Shown here: piece by piece, positions 44,532 to 52,259 of the stretch
Layout: the number at the start of each line of letters is the position of its first letter
How positions within the stretch are numbered: position 1 is the first letter of the stretch
NCBI RefSeq assembly: GCF_000310145.2
Contig: NZ_AMXA01000001.1
Coordinates: 124,001-188,000 of the forward strand
Source: Thauera sp. 28
GTDB taxonomy: Bacteria; Pseudomonadota; Gammaproteobacteria; Burkholderiales; Rhodocyclaceae
Length of the DNA stretch: 64,000 nt
Reading direction: 5' to 3'
Made by a program: the position numbers and the translations under genes
Notes under the pieces: model-generated
The model's input: only the letters and a program-made list of their open reading frames with translations
What the model was told of the DNA's origin: nothing
The model's database searches: none

Positions 44532-46274
44532 TCAGTGGGCGCTGCAGCAGTTTCTGGCGAGGGTATTGAAGGCTTCGGCCTGGGTCATGAAGATGCGGCC
44601 CGACAGCCACACTGTCACCCCGGTCCGGTCCAGGCGGTCCCGCACCGGACCTTTCAGTTCCGAGAAATGCAGCTGCAGGCCCTTGGCGCGCAGTTCGCGA
44701 TCTAGCTGCATCAGGACCTCTAGGCCGGTGAGGTCGATGCCATTGACCCCGCTCATCATCAGCACCACGTGGCGCAGGTTCGGGCGGCGCGCCAGGGCAG
44801 ACGACAGCGTCTCGGAGATCCAGCGTGAGTTGGTGAACACCAGACTCTCATCGACCCGGATCGACAGGACCTCGGGCAGCGTCTCTACCTCGAAGCGATT
44901 GACGTTGCGGAATACGTCGGTGCCGGCCAGGCGCCCGACCTCGGTCCAGTGGGGGCGGACGGTGCGCTGCAGCAGCAGGCCGACGGCACCGACCACACCG
45001 GCGAGCAAGGCCTCCTTCACCCCCACCGTCAGCGTCAGCACCGCCACCATCAGCATCAGGGCGAACTCGGTGCGCGAGTAGCGCCACGCCAGCACGAAGG
45101 GCGCGAAATCCACCAGCGACAGTACGGCCACGACGATGGTCGCGGCAAGTACGGCGCGCGGCAGGTAGTGCAGCACGTCGCCCAGCAGCGCGATCGCCAG
45201 CGCGAGGAAGAGCGCGGTCCACACGCCGGCCATGCGCGTGCGAGCGCCGGCGTCGAAGTTGACGATGCTGCGCGCGAAGCCGCCGGTGACCGGCATGCCG
45301 CCGGACACGCTGGCCGCGGCGTTGGCCGCTGCCAGGCCGAAGAGTTCGCGCCGGGGCGATACCTTCTCGCCGCGGCGTGCGCCGAGGGCCTCGGCGACGG
45401 CGAGGCTCTCGACATACGCCACCAGTCCCAGCAGTACCGCCGGGGCAAGCAGTTCACGCCACACCGGCAAGGGCGCCGTCCACGGCATTGGGAAGGCCAG
45501 GCCCTCGCCAAGGCTGATGCCGCCCGACAGGGCGACTCCCTCATTCAGGTGCGGGAAGCCGGCGACCCAGGCGATCGCAGCCGCGACCACGACGATGGGC
45601 GCGGTACGCGCCAGCAACTGCGCAGTCCGGGGCCTGAAGCCCAGGCCTTGCAGCACGGGGCTGCCGTGCCGGCGCAGGGCCCACATCAGCGCAAGCGCCA
45701 GCACGCCGATGAGTGCGGTGGTCGCATGGGGCAACGGGTGACTGGCGCCGGCGAGCGACTGCCACAGTGCGACTACCGTGCTGCCGCCAGCCTGCACCCC
45801 CAGCAGTGCGGGGAGCTGGCCGATCGCGATCACCAGCGCGGCACCGGTGATGAAGCCGTGCAGCACCGGCGTGCCGAGCAGCGCCGCCAGCGTCTCGAGG
45901 CGGAACAGCGCGGCGATGAGAAATACCGCCGCCATCTCCAGCGCCAGTACCAGTGCCGCCAGGTGCGGCGTGATCTGATGCGCGGCGGCGACGCCGCCGA
46001 CCGCCTGCGCCGTCATCATCGCCAGCACCGCCACCGGCCCCACGGCGAGGCTGCTGCTGGAGCCGAAGGCGGCGTAGGCGACGATGGGCAGCAGGCTCGC
46101 CATCACGCCCACCACCGGCGGCAGGCCGGCAAGCATGGCGTAGGCCAGGCTCTGCGGTACCAGCAGGATGGTGACGATGACTGCCGCGATCAGGTCGTCG
46201 CTGAGTGCACCGAGCCGGTAGTCGTGCCAGCGCGCGAGCAGGGTGCGGGGGGCGGCGGCCGTCGTCGTGGGCAT
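44532..46274 (-). CDS. SulP family anion transporter with STAS domain
   Basis: A 580-residue inner-membrane protein, last gene of a run of eight. Helices begin at DDLIAAVIVTILLVPQSLAYAMLAGLPPVVGVMASL, the SulP signature. The STAS domain starts at about residue 470 (ILSIRVDESLVFTNSRWIS) and ends in a cysteine-containing tail. Relatives transport sulfate, bicarbonate or other anions. Within this cluster sulfate is the natural guess, but the substrate cannot be read from sequence. The gap to the upstream gene is 12 bases. Confidence 0.9.
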   Translation of the reverse strand: MPTTTAAAPRTLLARWHDYRLGALSDDLIAAVIVTILLVPQSLAYAMLAGLPPVVGVMASLLPIVAYAAFGSSSSLAVGPVAVLAMMTAQAVGGVAAAHQITPHLAALVLALEMAAVFLIAALFRLETLAALLGTPVLHGFITGAALVIAIGQLPALLGVQAGGSTVVALWQSLAGASHPLPHATTALIGVLALALMWALRRHGSPVLQGLGFRPRTAQLLARTAPIVVVAAAIAWVAGFPHLNEGVALSGGISLGEGLAFPMPWTAPLPVWRELLAPAVLLGLVAYVESLAVAEALGARRGEKVSPRRELFGLAAANAAASVSGGMPVTGGFARSIVNFDAGARTRMAGVWTALFLALAIALLGDVLHYLPRAVLAATIVVAVLSLVDFAPFVLAWRYSRTEFALMLMVAVLTLTVGVKEALLAGVVGAVGLLLQRTVRPHWTEVGRLAGTDVFRNVNRFEVETLPEVLSIRVDESLVFTNSRWISETLSSALARRPNLRHVVLMMSGVNGIDLTGLEVLMQLDRELRAKGLQLHFSELKGPVRDRLDRTGVTVWLSGRIFMTQAEAFNTLARNCCSAH

Positions 46275-46286
46275 GGGATGGCGTGC

Positions 46287-47147
46287 CTAAAGCAGATCGA
46301 TCGGTATCTTCAGGTAATGCACGCCGTTGTCCTCGGCCGGTGGCAGCTCGCCCGCACGCACATTGACCTGGATCGCCGGCAGGAGCAGCGTCGGCATGGC
46401 CAGCGTACGGTCGCGCGCGGTGCGCATGGCGACGAAGTCGGCCTCGGTCACGCCGTCATGGATGTGAATGTTCTTCGCCCTCTGCTCTGCGACCGTTGTT
46501 TCCCACACCGGGGCGCGGTCGTCGGGCGGATAGTCGTGGCACAGGTGCAGCCGCGTCTCGGGTGGCAGCGAGAGCACCTTGCGGATCGAGCGGAACAGCA
46601 TGGCTGCATCTCCGCCGGGGAAGTCGCAGCGCGCGGTGCCGTAGTCGGGCATGAACAGGGTGTCGCCGACGAAGGCGTCCGGTCCGACGATGTAGGTGAG
46701 GCAGGCCGGCGTATGGCCGGGGGTGTGCATCACCTCGACGTCCAGCTCACCAATGCGGAAGCGCTCGCCGTCCTCGAACAGGTGGTCGAACTCGGCGCCG
46801 TAGGTGTTCATGTCCTTGGCGTTGAAGATGTCCTTGAACACGCCCTGCACCTGGCGGATATGCGCGCCGATGCCGATCTTGCCGCCGAGCTGCTGCTTGA
46901 GGTAAGGCGCGGCAGACAGGTGGTCGGCGTGGGCGTGGGTCTCGAGCAGCCAGTCGACCGTCAGACCGGTCTCGCGTACGTAAGCGATGGCCTTGTCGGC
47001 GGAGGTGCGCGATGTGCGCCCGGATTTGGGATCGTAGTCGAGCACGCTGTCGATGATTGCCGCGCGGCGGCTAGCCGGGTCAGAGGCGATATGCGTTACG
47101 GTGAAGGTGGCCGGATCGAAAAAGGATTGGATGTCAGCACGTTGCAT
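46287..47147 (-). CDS. Persulfide dioxygenase-like MBL-fold hydrolase (Blh/ETHE1 type)
   Basis: A 286-residue metallo-beta-lactamase-fold protein. The motif H71-A-H73-A-D75-H76 (THAHADH), H145 in HTPGHTPACL and D162 in FVGDTLFMPDYG make the family's metal site. The overall run, from FFDPATFTVTHIASDP through AIIDSVLDYDPKSGRTS to CHDYPP and QVNVRAGELPPAEDNG, matches Blh-type persulfide dioxygenases, which oxidise glutathione persulfide to sulfite. There is no attached rhodanese domain. The ATG at 47147 has GGAGG upstream. Confidence 0.88.
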   Translation of the reverse strand: MQRADIQSFFDPATFTVTHIASDPASRRAAIIDSVLDYDPKSGRTSRTSADKAIAYVRETGLTVDWLLETHAHADHLSAAPYLKQQLGGKIGIGAHIRQVQGVFKDIFNAKDMNTYGAEFDHLFEDGERFRIGELDVEVMHTPGHTPACLTYIVGPDAFVGDTLFMPDYGTARCDFPGGDAAMLFRSIRKVLSLPPETRLHLCHDYPPDDRAPVWETTVAEQRAKNIHIHDGVTEADFVAMRTARDRTLAMPTLLLPAIQVNVRAGELPPAEDNGVHYLKIPIDLL

Positions 47148-47213
47148 GGCCAAACCTCCATGTTGAAGTGTTGAGAATGCGCTCATCGCGCAGGATGCGC
47201 TCGTGTCGCACGT

Positions 47214-48212
47214 CTATTCCGGCAAGCAGATCTTGCCATGGTGAGCCGCAGCCAAGGTCTTCCATGCGAGCAGCGCTACGACCCCACTGAGCACCGCGAG
47301 CATCAGCCAGGAAAGCCCCGCGTAGAAAGGCAGTCCGCTGCGCGCACTCATCTCGAAGGTGGCGATCGTCATCGCCGCCAGCGGGAAGGAGTAGGCCCAC
47401 GCCGAGATAAAGAAGGGCAGGCGGAAGAAGCGCACGGCGTTACTGGCCAGCAGCAGGGTCAGGAACAGCGCGGTGAAGTAGAGCACGCGGGCAAAGGCGT
47501 CGACCTGGCCGGTAAGTGCGACATAGGCCAGGAAGCCGACCGAAGGCGGCGCGATCAGGATGAAGAGCGTGGGTGTAAGGCGCGCGGGCAGCGGTTCGTG
47601 GAAGAACAGCCGGTACAGCACGATCGTCATCAGTACCAGCCAGAACACCAACCCGATGCTGAAGAAGAACCAGCTGATGTCCGCCGGCGCGAAGCGCACG
47701 CCGGCGATCGGCACGATGATGTTGCCCACCACGGGGATGAACCAGGCCGGGTTGGCGTGCTTGATGTCGTAGTGGGTGTGGTGGATCCAGCTGCTCATGG
47801 CGAACAGTGTGAACATGAGATGCACTGCGGCGCCGATGCCCCACATCCACGGCGCGACGGTCGGGGCGTCCTGCGCCCAGGCGATCGACAGCAGCAGCAG
47901 GCCGATGGAGATGGCGGGGAAGAAGTTCAGACGCACCGGATGGGCGCGATCGGCCTTCACCGCTTCGGGGTGGCGCAGCAGCTTGGCTCCGTACATCACG
48001 AGGAGGAACAGGTACAGCGCGCTCGCCAGCCAGCGCAGCGCGATGCCGATCTCGATCGGCATGCCGCCGATGTGATGGGCCTTGAGCCAGGCAATGGTGA
48101 GGCCCGCCATGCCCATCACGGTGGAGAACAGGGCGACCGGGAAATGTGCGAGCCGTCCGCCATGCGCGTCGTGCGCAGCGGCGGGCGTGGCGGAGGAGGC
48201 GGGGGCGTTCAT
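47214..48212 (-). CDS. SLAC1/TDT family anion channel or exporter
   Basis: A 332-residue membrane protein with about ten helices. The start, HFPVALFSTVMGMAGLTIAWLKA, and later GNIIVPIAG and WFFFSIGLVFWLVL segments are typical of the TehA/SLAC1 group, to which the sulfite exporter Ssu1 also belongs. Between a persulfide dioxygenase and a DUF2141 gene, an anion such as sulfite is an attractive substrate, but this is inference. The ATG at 48212 follows GGAAGAACG. Confidence 0.85.
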   Translation of the reverse strand: MNAPASSATPAAAHDAHGGRLAHFPVALFSTVMGMAGLTIAWLKAHHIGGMPIEIGIALRWLASALYLFLLVMYGAKLLRHPEAVKADRAHPVRLNFFPAISIGLLLLSIAWAQDAPTVAPWMWGIGAAVHLMFTLFAMSSWIHHTHYDIKHANPAWFIPVVGNIIVPIAGVRFAPADISWFFFSIGLVFWLVLMTIVLYRLFFHEPLPARLTPTLFILIAPPSVGFLAYVALTGQVDAFARVLYFTALFLTLLLASNAVRFFRLPFFISAWAYSFPLAAMTIATFEMSARSGLPFYAGLSWLMLAVLSGVVALLAWKTLAAAHHGKICLPE

Positions 48213-48232
48213 CGTTCTTCCTTGCAGGGCTG

Positions 48233-48676
48233 TCAGTAACGGAGGTCGATGCTGATCCGGGTGGTGCCCGCACCGGCAGCTACTTCGAAGGCACTGTCCG
48301 CGAACGCGGGCGGGCCGGACACGGTGGGATTGTTCGAGAGGCCGTAGCCTTCGGTCGGGAACATGCCGAAGCGGCGATTGAGTTCGCCGTTACCGTCCTC
48401 GTCGTGATAAGCCATGATCGCGTAGCGACCGGGCGGCAGCGCACCGAAGCTCACCGTCACCGTACCGGCGCTGGCCGGCACCTGCTGTATGGCGACGGCC
48501 TGCGCTTCCTTGCGGAAGGTTTTCGGCTCGGAATACAGCCCCACGCGCAGGCTTCCGCGATCATGCTGGATTCCGGTCAGACTGACTTCAAGTGCGGACG
48601 CTTGCGCCAGCACCATGGTGGCGGTTGTGGCAGAGAGAAGGAATACGAGCAGATGAGCGCTCATTGCGTGTGGCAT
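48233..48676 (-). CDS. DUF2141 secreted protein
   Basis: A 147-residue protein with a signal peptide (LLVFLLSATTATMVLAQA). It has the DUF2141 pattern: LEVSLTGIQHDRGSLRVGLYSEP, then FGALPPGRYAIMAYHDEDGNGELNRRFGMFPTEGYGLSNNP. Probably a periplasmic beta-sandwich; function unknown. Either the ATG at 48676 or the one at 48664 may be used. It lies 27 bases after the DsrE stop. Confidence 0.85.
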   Translation of the reverse strand: MPHAMSAHLLVFLLSATTATMVLAQASALEVSLTGIQHDRGSLRVGLYSEPKTFRKEAQAVAIQQVPASAGTVTVSFGALPPGRYAIMAYHDEDGNGELNRRFGMFPTEGYGLSNNPTVSGPPAFADSAFEVAAGAGTTRISIDLRY

Positions 48677-48703
48677 CCGTTGATGATCAAGTGCGATGAA
48701 TCG

Positions 48704-49120
48704 TCAGAAACCAATGACCTTGCGGTTCGGCTCCAGCAGTGCGGCGCCCATGTCGGCCGGCTTGGCCGGCTTGATGCCTTCCTTCAGGTCTTCGGCTTGC
48801 TTGCCGCTGTTGGGCAGGTAGAGCGCGCACACCGAGGCGGTTGCGCCCTTCTTCAGCGCGCCGTCGAGTAGTTGCGCCGGTGTCACGTTGTTGGGTTTGA
48901 GCGCTTCGCCGCCGGCGCCCTTGAGCGCGAGGTCGCCGGCTTGATCGCATAACAGGATGTCGACCTGCGCGCCCTGTTCCTGCATCTGGTTGGCCAGCAC
49001 CATGGCCATGCCCTGGGTCATCGGGCTCTGAGCGTTGAGGACAACGGTGACTGCGGGCTTGTCGGCGAGCACGGCGGTGGAGCCGAGGGCGATGGCGAGG
49101 GCGACGAGGGCTTTCTTCAT
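48704..49120 (-). CDS. Periplasmic DsrE-family protein
   Basis: A 138-residue protein with an N-terminal signal peptide (MKKALVALAIALGSTAVLA), so it probably acts in the periplasm, unlike the cytoplasmic sulfur carriers TusD or DsrE. The fold pattern AVTVVLNAQSPMTQGMAMVLANQMQEQGAQVDILLCDQAG matches DsrE/DsrF-like proteins. Two cysteines, C58 and C98, are suitable for persulfide carriage, one in the LLCDQ loop. The ATG at 49120 has AGGAG upstream. Confidence 0.85.
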   Translation of the reverse strand: MKKALVALAIALGSTAVLADKPAVTVVLNAQSPMTQGMAMVLANQMQEQGAQVDILLCDQAGDLALKGAGGEALKPNNVTPAQLLDGALKKGATASVCALYLPNSGKQAEDLKEGIKPAKPADMGAALLEPNRKVIGF

Positions 49121-49157
49121 GGTAGTGCTCCTATATAAAGGGTGATGCATCGATGAA

Positions 49158-49457
49158 TCAGGTCTGCAATTCCGGATAGGCTTGGCGCAGCTTGTGATCG
49201 GCAATAAATGCGCCCAGGGGCAGGAGCGCGCCGATGAGCAGCAGTAGCGCCAGGCCTGGCCGGAGAATTCCGCGTGCGAGCGCACTCAGCGTCGCAGTCG
49301 CAAGGGACAGGAACAGCGCCCCGTGCAAGGGGCCCAGCAGCTTCACCCCAAGCGGCTGGTCGAGCATGTACTTGACCGGCACGGCGACGAACACCAGGGC
49401 GAGCAGTGCGATGCCGTCCGAAAAGGCGAGCCAGTTGAGGATCTTGCGGTGGGACAT
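49158..49457 (-). CDS. DUF3817 membrane protein
   Basis: A 99-residue protein with three hydrophobic helices. It has SDGIALLALVFVAVPVKYMLDQPLGVKLLGPLHGALFL, the DUF3817 signature, and a cytoplasmic C-terminal tail. Function unknown. The ATG at 49457 follows a GGAG. The gap to the flavoprotein stop is 16 bases, and the gap to dsrE is 37. Confidence 0.85.
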   Translation of the reverse strand: MSHRKILNWLAFSDGIALLALVFVAVPVKYMLDQPLGVKLLGPLHGALFLSLATATLSALARGILRPGLALLLLIGALLPLGAFIADHKLRQAYPELQT

Positions 49458-49473
49458 GCTGGACGACTCCAGG

Positions 49474-50898
49474 TCAGAGGTGTTCGACGGGCGCGAGCCC
49501 GATCGGGTAGGGGTTTGGCAGCGGCAACTGCGCGGCGATGTCCTGTAGCGCTGTCTGCAACATCTCCTCGACCACGGGGTGGTAGAAGGGCAAGGCCAGC
49601 AGGTCGTGCGCGGTCTCGCCGCGCTGTATCGCCCAGGCAAGCAGATGGGCGAGATGTTCGCCGCCCGTCGCGACCATCGCGGCGCCGAGCAGTCGGCCAT
49701 CGGTCGCGTTGGCATAGACGCGCAGCAGGCTGTCGGTGGCGCCGAGGATGCGGGCGCGTCCGTTCTTGTCGCCGCTGGCGGTGCCGACTACGATCCCCTC
49801 GGTGGGCAGGGCGTCGAAGCGCATGCCGACCGCGGCGATGTCTGGGTCGGAGAAGGCGATGCCGAGTGGCACCTTGCGCCAGAAGCGGGTGGGGGTTTTG
49901 CGGGCAGCGTTGTAGCCGGCAATCGCGCCTTCGTCGGCTGCCTCATGCATAAGCGGCCGGTCCGCATTGGCGTCGCCGGCGATGAAGACCGGCAACTCGC
50001 CGACCTGCATGGTCGTGGGGTCGAAGCGTGGGGTGCCGCGTTCGTCGAGTCGGAAGCCGGCAGCTTCCAGACCCAGGCTGTCGACGTTGGGGCGCCGGCC
50101 GAGGGCAGCGAGCAGCAGTTCGACTTCGGCCTTCCGTCCGTCCGCGTGCATGACAATGCCGGATGCGCTGCGCTCGAGTCGGGTCTGCGTGCCCAGCCAG
50201 AGTTCGATCTCCTGCCCAAAACGTTCGCGTGCGCGCTCGCCGAGTGCAGGATCGGCGAGGCCGCCGACATTCGGTGCGAGGTCTGCCCCGACCACGCGGA
50301 TGCCGAGTCGGGACAGCGCAAGCCCCATTTCCAGCCCGATGGCGCCGAGTCCGAGGATGCCGATACTGCGCGGCAGCGCTTCGAGTTCGAACAGTGCGTC
50401 GGTCGTGATCACGCGATCGCGCAGGTCTTCCAGCCAGCCGGGCATGACTGGGCGTGAACCGGTGGCGATGACGACGGCACGGGCGCGTACGCGCTGCGAT
50501 CCTGCAGGCGACGAGACCTCGATGAGCGTGGGTTCGAGAAAGCGCGCCGTGCCTTCGATGAGTTTGTCGCCGGCGGCGGCGCGAGCCTTGCCGGCGCCGT
50601 TGCTGGCGAAGAAGTCGCGTTGTTCGCGCAGCCTCGCCCAGGTCGCGGCAAGGTCGATGGAAAGGGCCTCGACCCCGCGTGCACCGATCCCGGCCAGGGC
50701 TTTGCGTGTCGCCCACTCCGCACCGGCATGCAGTGCGACCTTCGAGGGCATGCAGCCCACCCGGGCGCAGGTAGTGCCGAGCGGGCCGCGGTCGATCATC
50801 AGGACGTCGCGCCCGGCACGACGCACCTCGCGCAGCGCATAAAGTCCGGCGCTGCCCGCGCCGATGATGGCGACATCGGTGTGGATTTCGTTGGTCAT
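49474..50898 (-). CDS. Dihydrolipoamide dehydrogenase-like FAD disulfide reductase
   Basis: A 474-residue class I pyridine-nucleotide disulfide oxidoreductase. The FAD site is GAGSAG (13-18), the redox-active pair is C44 and C49 (TTCARVGCMPSK), the NAD(P)-binding motif is GLGAIGLEMGLAL, and the catalytic-base region near the C-terminus is FYHPVVEEM. It is not near pyruvate or oxoglutarate dehydrogenase genes. Its place next to a peroxiredoxin gene suggests it recycles thiols or persulfides for this operon. The ATG at 50898 is 68 bases after the peroxiredoxin stop. Confidence 0.9.
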   Translation of the reverse strand: MTNEIHTDVAIIGAGSAGLYALREVRRAGRDVLMIDRGPLGTTCARVGCMPSKVALHAGAEWATRKALAGIGARGVEALSIDLAATWARLREQRDFFASNGAGKARAAAGDKLIEGTARFLEPTLIEVSSPAGSQRVRARAVVIATGSRPVMPGWLEDLRDRVITTDALFELEALPRSIGILGLGAIGLEMGLALSRLGIRVVGADLAPNVGGLADPALGERARERFGQEIELWLGTQTRLERSASGIVMHADGRKAEVELLLAALGRRPNVDSLGLEAAGFRLDERGTPRFDPTTMQVGELPVFIAGDANADRPLMHEAADEGAIAGYNAARKTPTRFWRKVPLGIAFSDPDIAAVGMRFDALPTEGIVVGTASGDKNGRARILGATDSLLRVYANATDGRLLGAAMVATGGEHLAHLLAWAIQRGETAHDLLALPFYHPVVEEMLQTALQDIAAQLPLPNPYPIGLAPVEHL

Positions 50899-50966
50899 GC
50901 GATCTCCTGTTCGCGCGTGGCGTGATGCCCTGCGGCGTGCGAGGCGCGCTGCAGGGCGGGGGCGGC

Positions 50967-51611
50967 TTACAGCGACTTGGTGGAGAAGTACCAATCGACC
51001 GTGTTGTAACCTTCGGTGGCGCGCTTGTCGGCCGCCTCGGCGGTCTTGGGCGGGGAGACGATCACTTCCTTGCCCGGGCACCAGTTCTCGGGTGTGGCGA
51101 CACCGTGCGTGTCCGAGGTCTGCAGTGCCTGCAGCAGGCGGACGAACTCGTCGATGCTGCGGCCGTTGCTCATCGGGTAATACACCATGGCGCGCATTAC
51201 GCCATTGGGGTCGATGAAGAAGGTCGCGCGCACGGCCTGGGTGTCGGCAGCACCCGGATGGACCATGCCGTAGGCGCGGGCGACATCCATCTTGATGTCT
51301 TCGATGATCGGGAAGGGGATATCGACGCCGAATTTTTCCTTGATGTTGCGCGTCCAGGCCAGGTGCGAGAACAGGCTGTCGATCGACAGGCCGAGCAGTT
51401 CGCAATTCATCTCAGCGAACTTGGGCGCGGCATTGGCGAAACCGATGAACTCGGTGGTGCATACCGGCGTGAAGTCGGCGGGATGCGAGAACAGGATCAG
51501 CCACTTGCCGCGGTAGTCCTCGAGCGAACGCTCACCATGCGTGGTACGGACGCTGAATGCAGGGGCCGGTTCGTTCAGGCGGGGAAAGCTGAATTGCTGT
51601 GCGTTTTCCAT
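50967..51611 (-). CDS. 1-Cys (Prx6-type) peroxiredoxin
   Basis: A 214-residue peroxidase reducing H2O2, organic peroxides or peroxynitrite. The peroxidatic cysteine is C51 (FTPVCTTEF, following HPAD). The long C-terminal domain (DPNGVMRAMVYYPMSNGRSIDEFVRLLQAL) belongs to the Prx6 subfamily. A further cysteine, C178 in ENWCPG, might resolve or glutathionylate; C70 is also present. AGGAG precedes the ATG. It heads an eight-gene leftward cluster and has a promoter covered by tandem dyads. Confidence 0.92.
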   Translation of the reverse strand: MENAQQFSFPRLNEPAPAFSVRTTHGERSLEDYRGKWLILFSHPADFTPVCTTEFIGFANAAPKFAEMNCELLGLSIDSLFSHLAWTRNIKEKFGVDIPFPIIEDIKMDVARAYGMVHPGAADTQAVRATFFIDPNGVMRAMVYYPMSNGRSIDEFVRLLQALQTSDTHGVATPENWCPGKEVIVSPPKTAEAADKRATEGYNTVDWYFSTKSL

Positions 51612-51654
51612 GATGGTGCTCCTAGGGTGAGGGAGATGTCTTTCGACGAGGCAT

Positions 51655-51688
51655 ACATTAGAGTGTTCTAATATTTAGAGCAATCTTA
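51655..51688 (-). promoter_or_regulatory. Promoter with two tandem dyads before the peroxiredoxin operon
   Basis: Two imperfect copies of TTAGA-N4-TCTAA lie 17 bases apart: 51658-51671 (exact, with GTGT) and 51675-51688 (TCTTA in the right arm, with GCAA). On the minus strand the best promoter pair is TTGCTC (51678-51683) and TAATGT (51655-51660) with a 17-base spacer. The dyads therefore cover both hexamers. The stretch is AT-rich in a GC-rich region. Confidence 0.5.
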
Positions 51689-52259
51689 TTTTTTGAATTA
51701 TTTTGATAGCTAAACATAATGGCTTCCCGTGCTGGCTAGGCCTCGCTCTGTCAAGGCATGCGCAATCGGCGTGCCAACTCTGCGGAAGCAGGATTGCGCT
51801 TGAAATGTCTGCGCCAAAGCTGGAGCCTCGGGACAAGACGCCGGCTTTGGAGTGACTTCTGCTGCCTAAGATGGCGGTGATTGCTGCCATTTCTGGCGCA
51901 TTTTGCCTGCTGAGTCGGATGTGGAGGTGTCGTGGCGGCGTATCACACGTTCCGACGTCTCCGCTGGAGTCCATGAGGACCTGTGTATTGATGCTGCGCA
52001 AGCCAGTCGGCCGGACGATGTGACGGCCCACAGGCGTCGGGAGACGGGAGCGCTCATTGCCGAAGGTCCGCATGCAGCCCCAATTCGCACTTGTAGACGC
52101 GCACTGGAAACGTCTGTCGAACTTGGCGACAATGCTTGGGTGGCCTCGCTGAAAGGCCCGTCCTTGCGCAGCCCGATGGCAACCGGCGATCAGTCGCACG
52201 CCCCTTGGCCAGGTCTTGCGCCCCCTGTTTCGCGGCATGCTCCAGTGGGGTCACAGTCG
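51689..52259. other. 571-base gap between peroxiredoxin and histidine kinase, no gene accepted
   Basis: The kinase frame stays open back to 51903, and a minus-strand frame spans 51675-52238, but neither has a ribosome site, a signal peptide or a recognised family. Base composition is lower in GC than its surroundings. The long minus frame may be a degenerate fragment of something acquired. A promoter for the kinase was not recognised. Confidence 0.4.

Noticed and set aside
44301-44569. Two short plus-strand frames between cyd operon and sulP
   Set aside because: No ribosome site, no conserved family, and partly antisense to the sulP 3' end.
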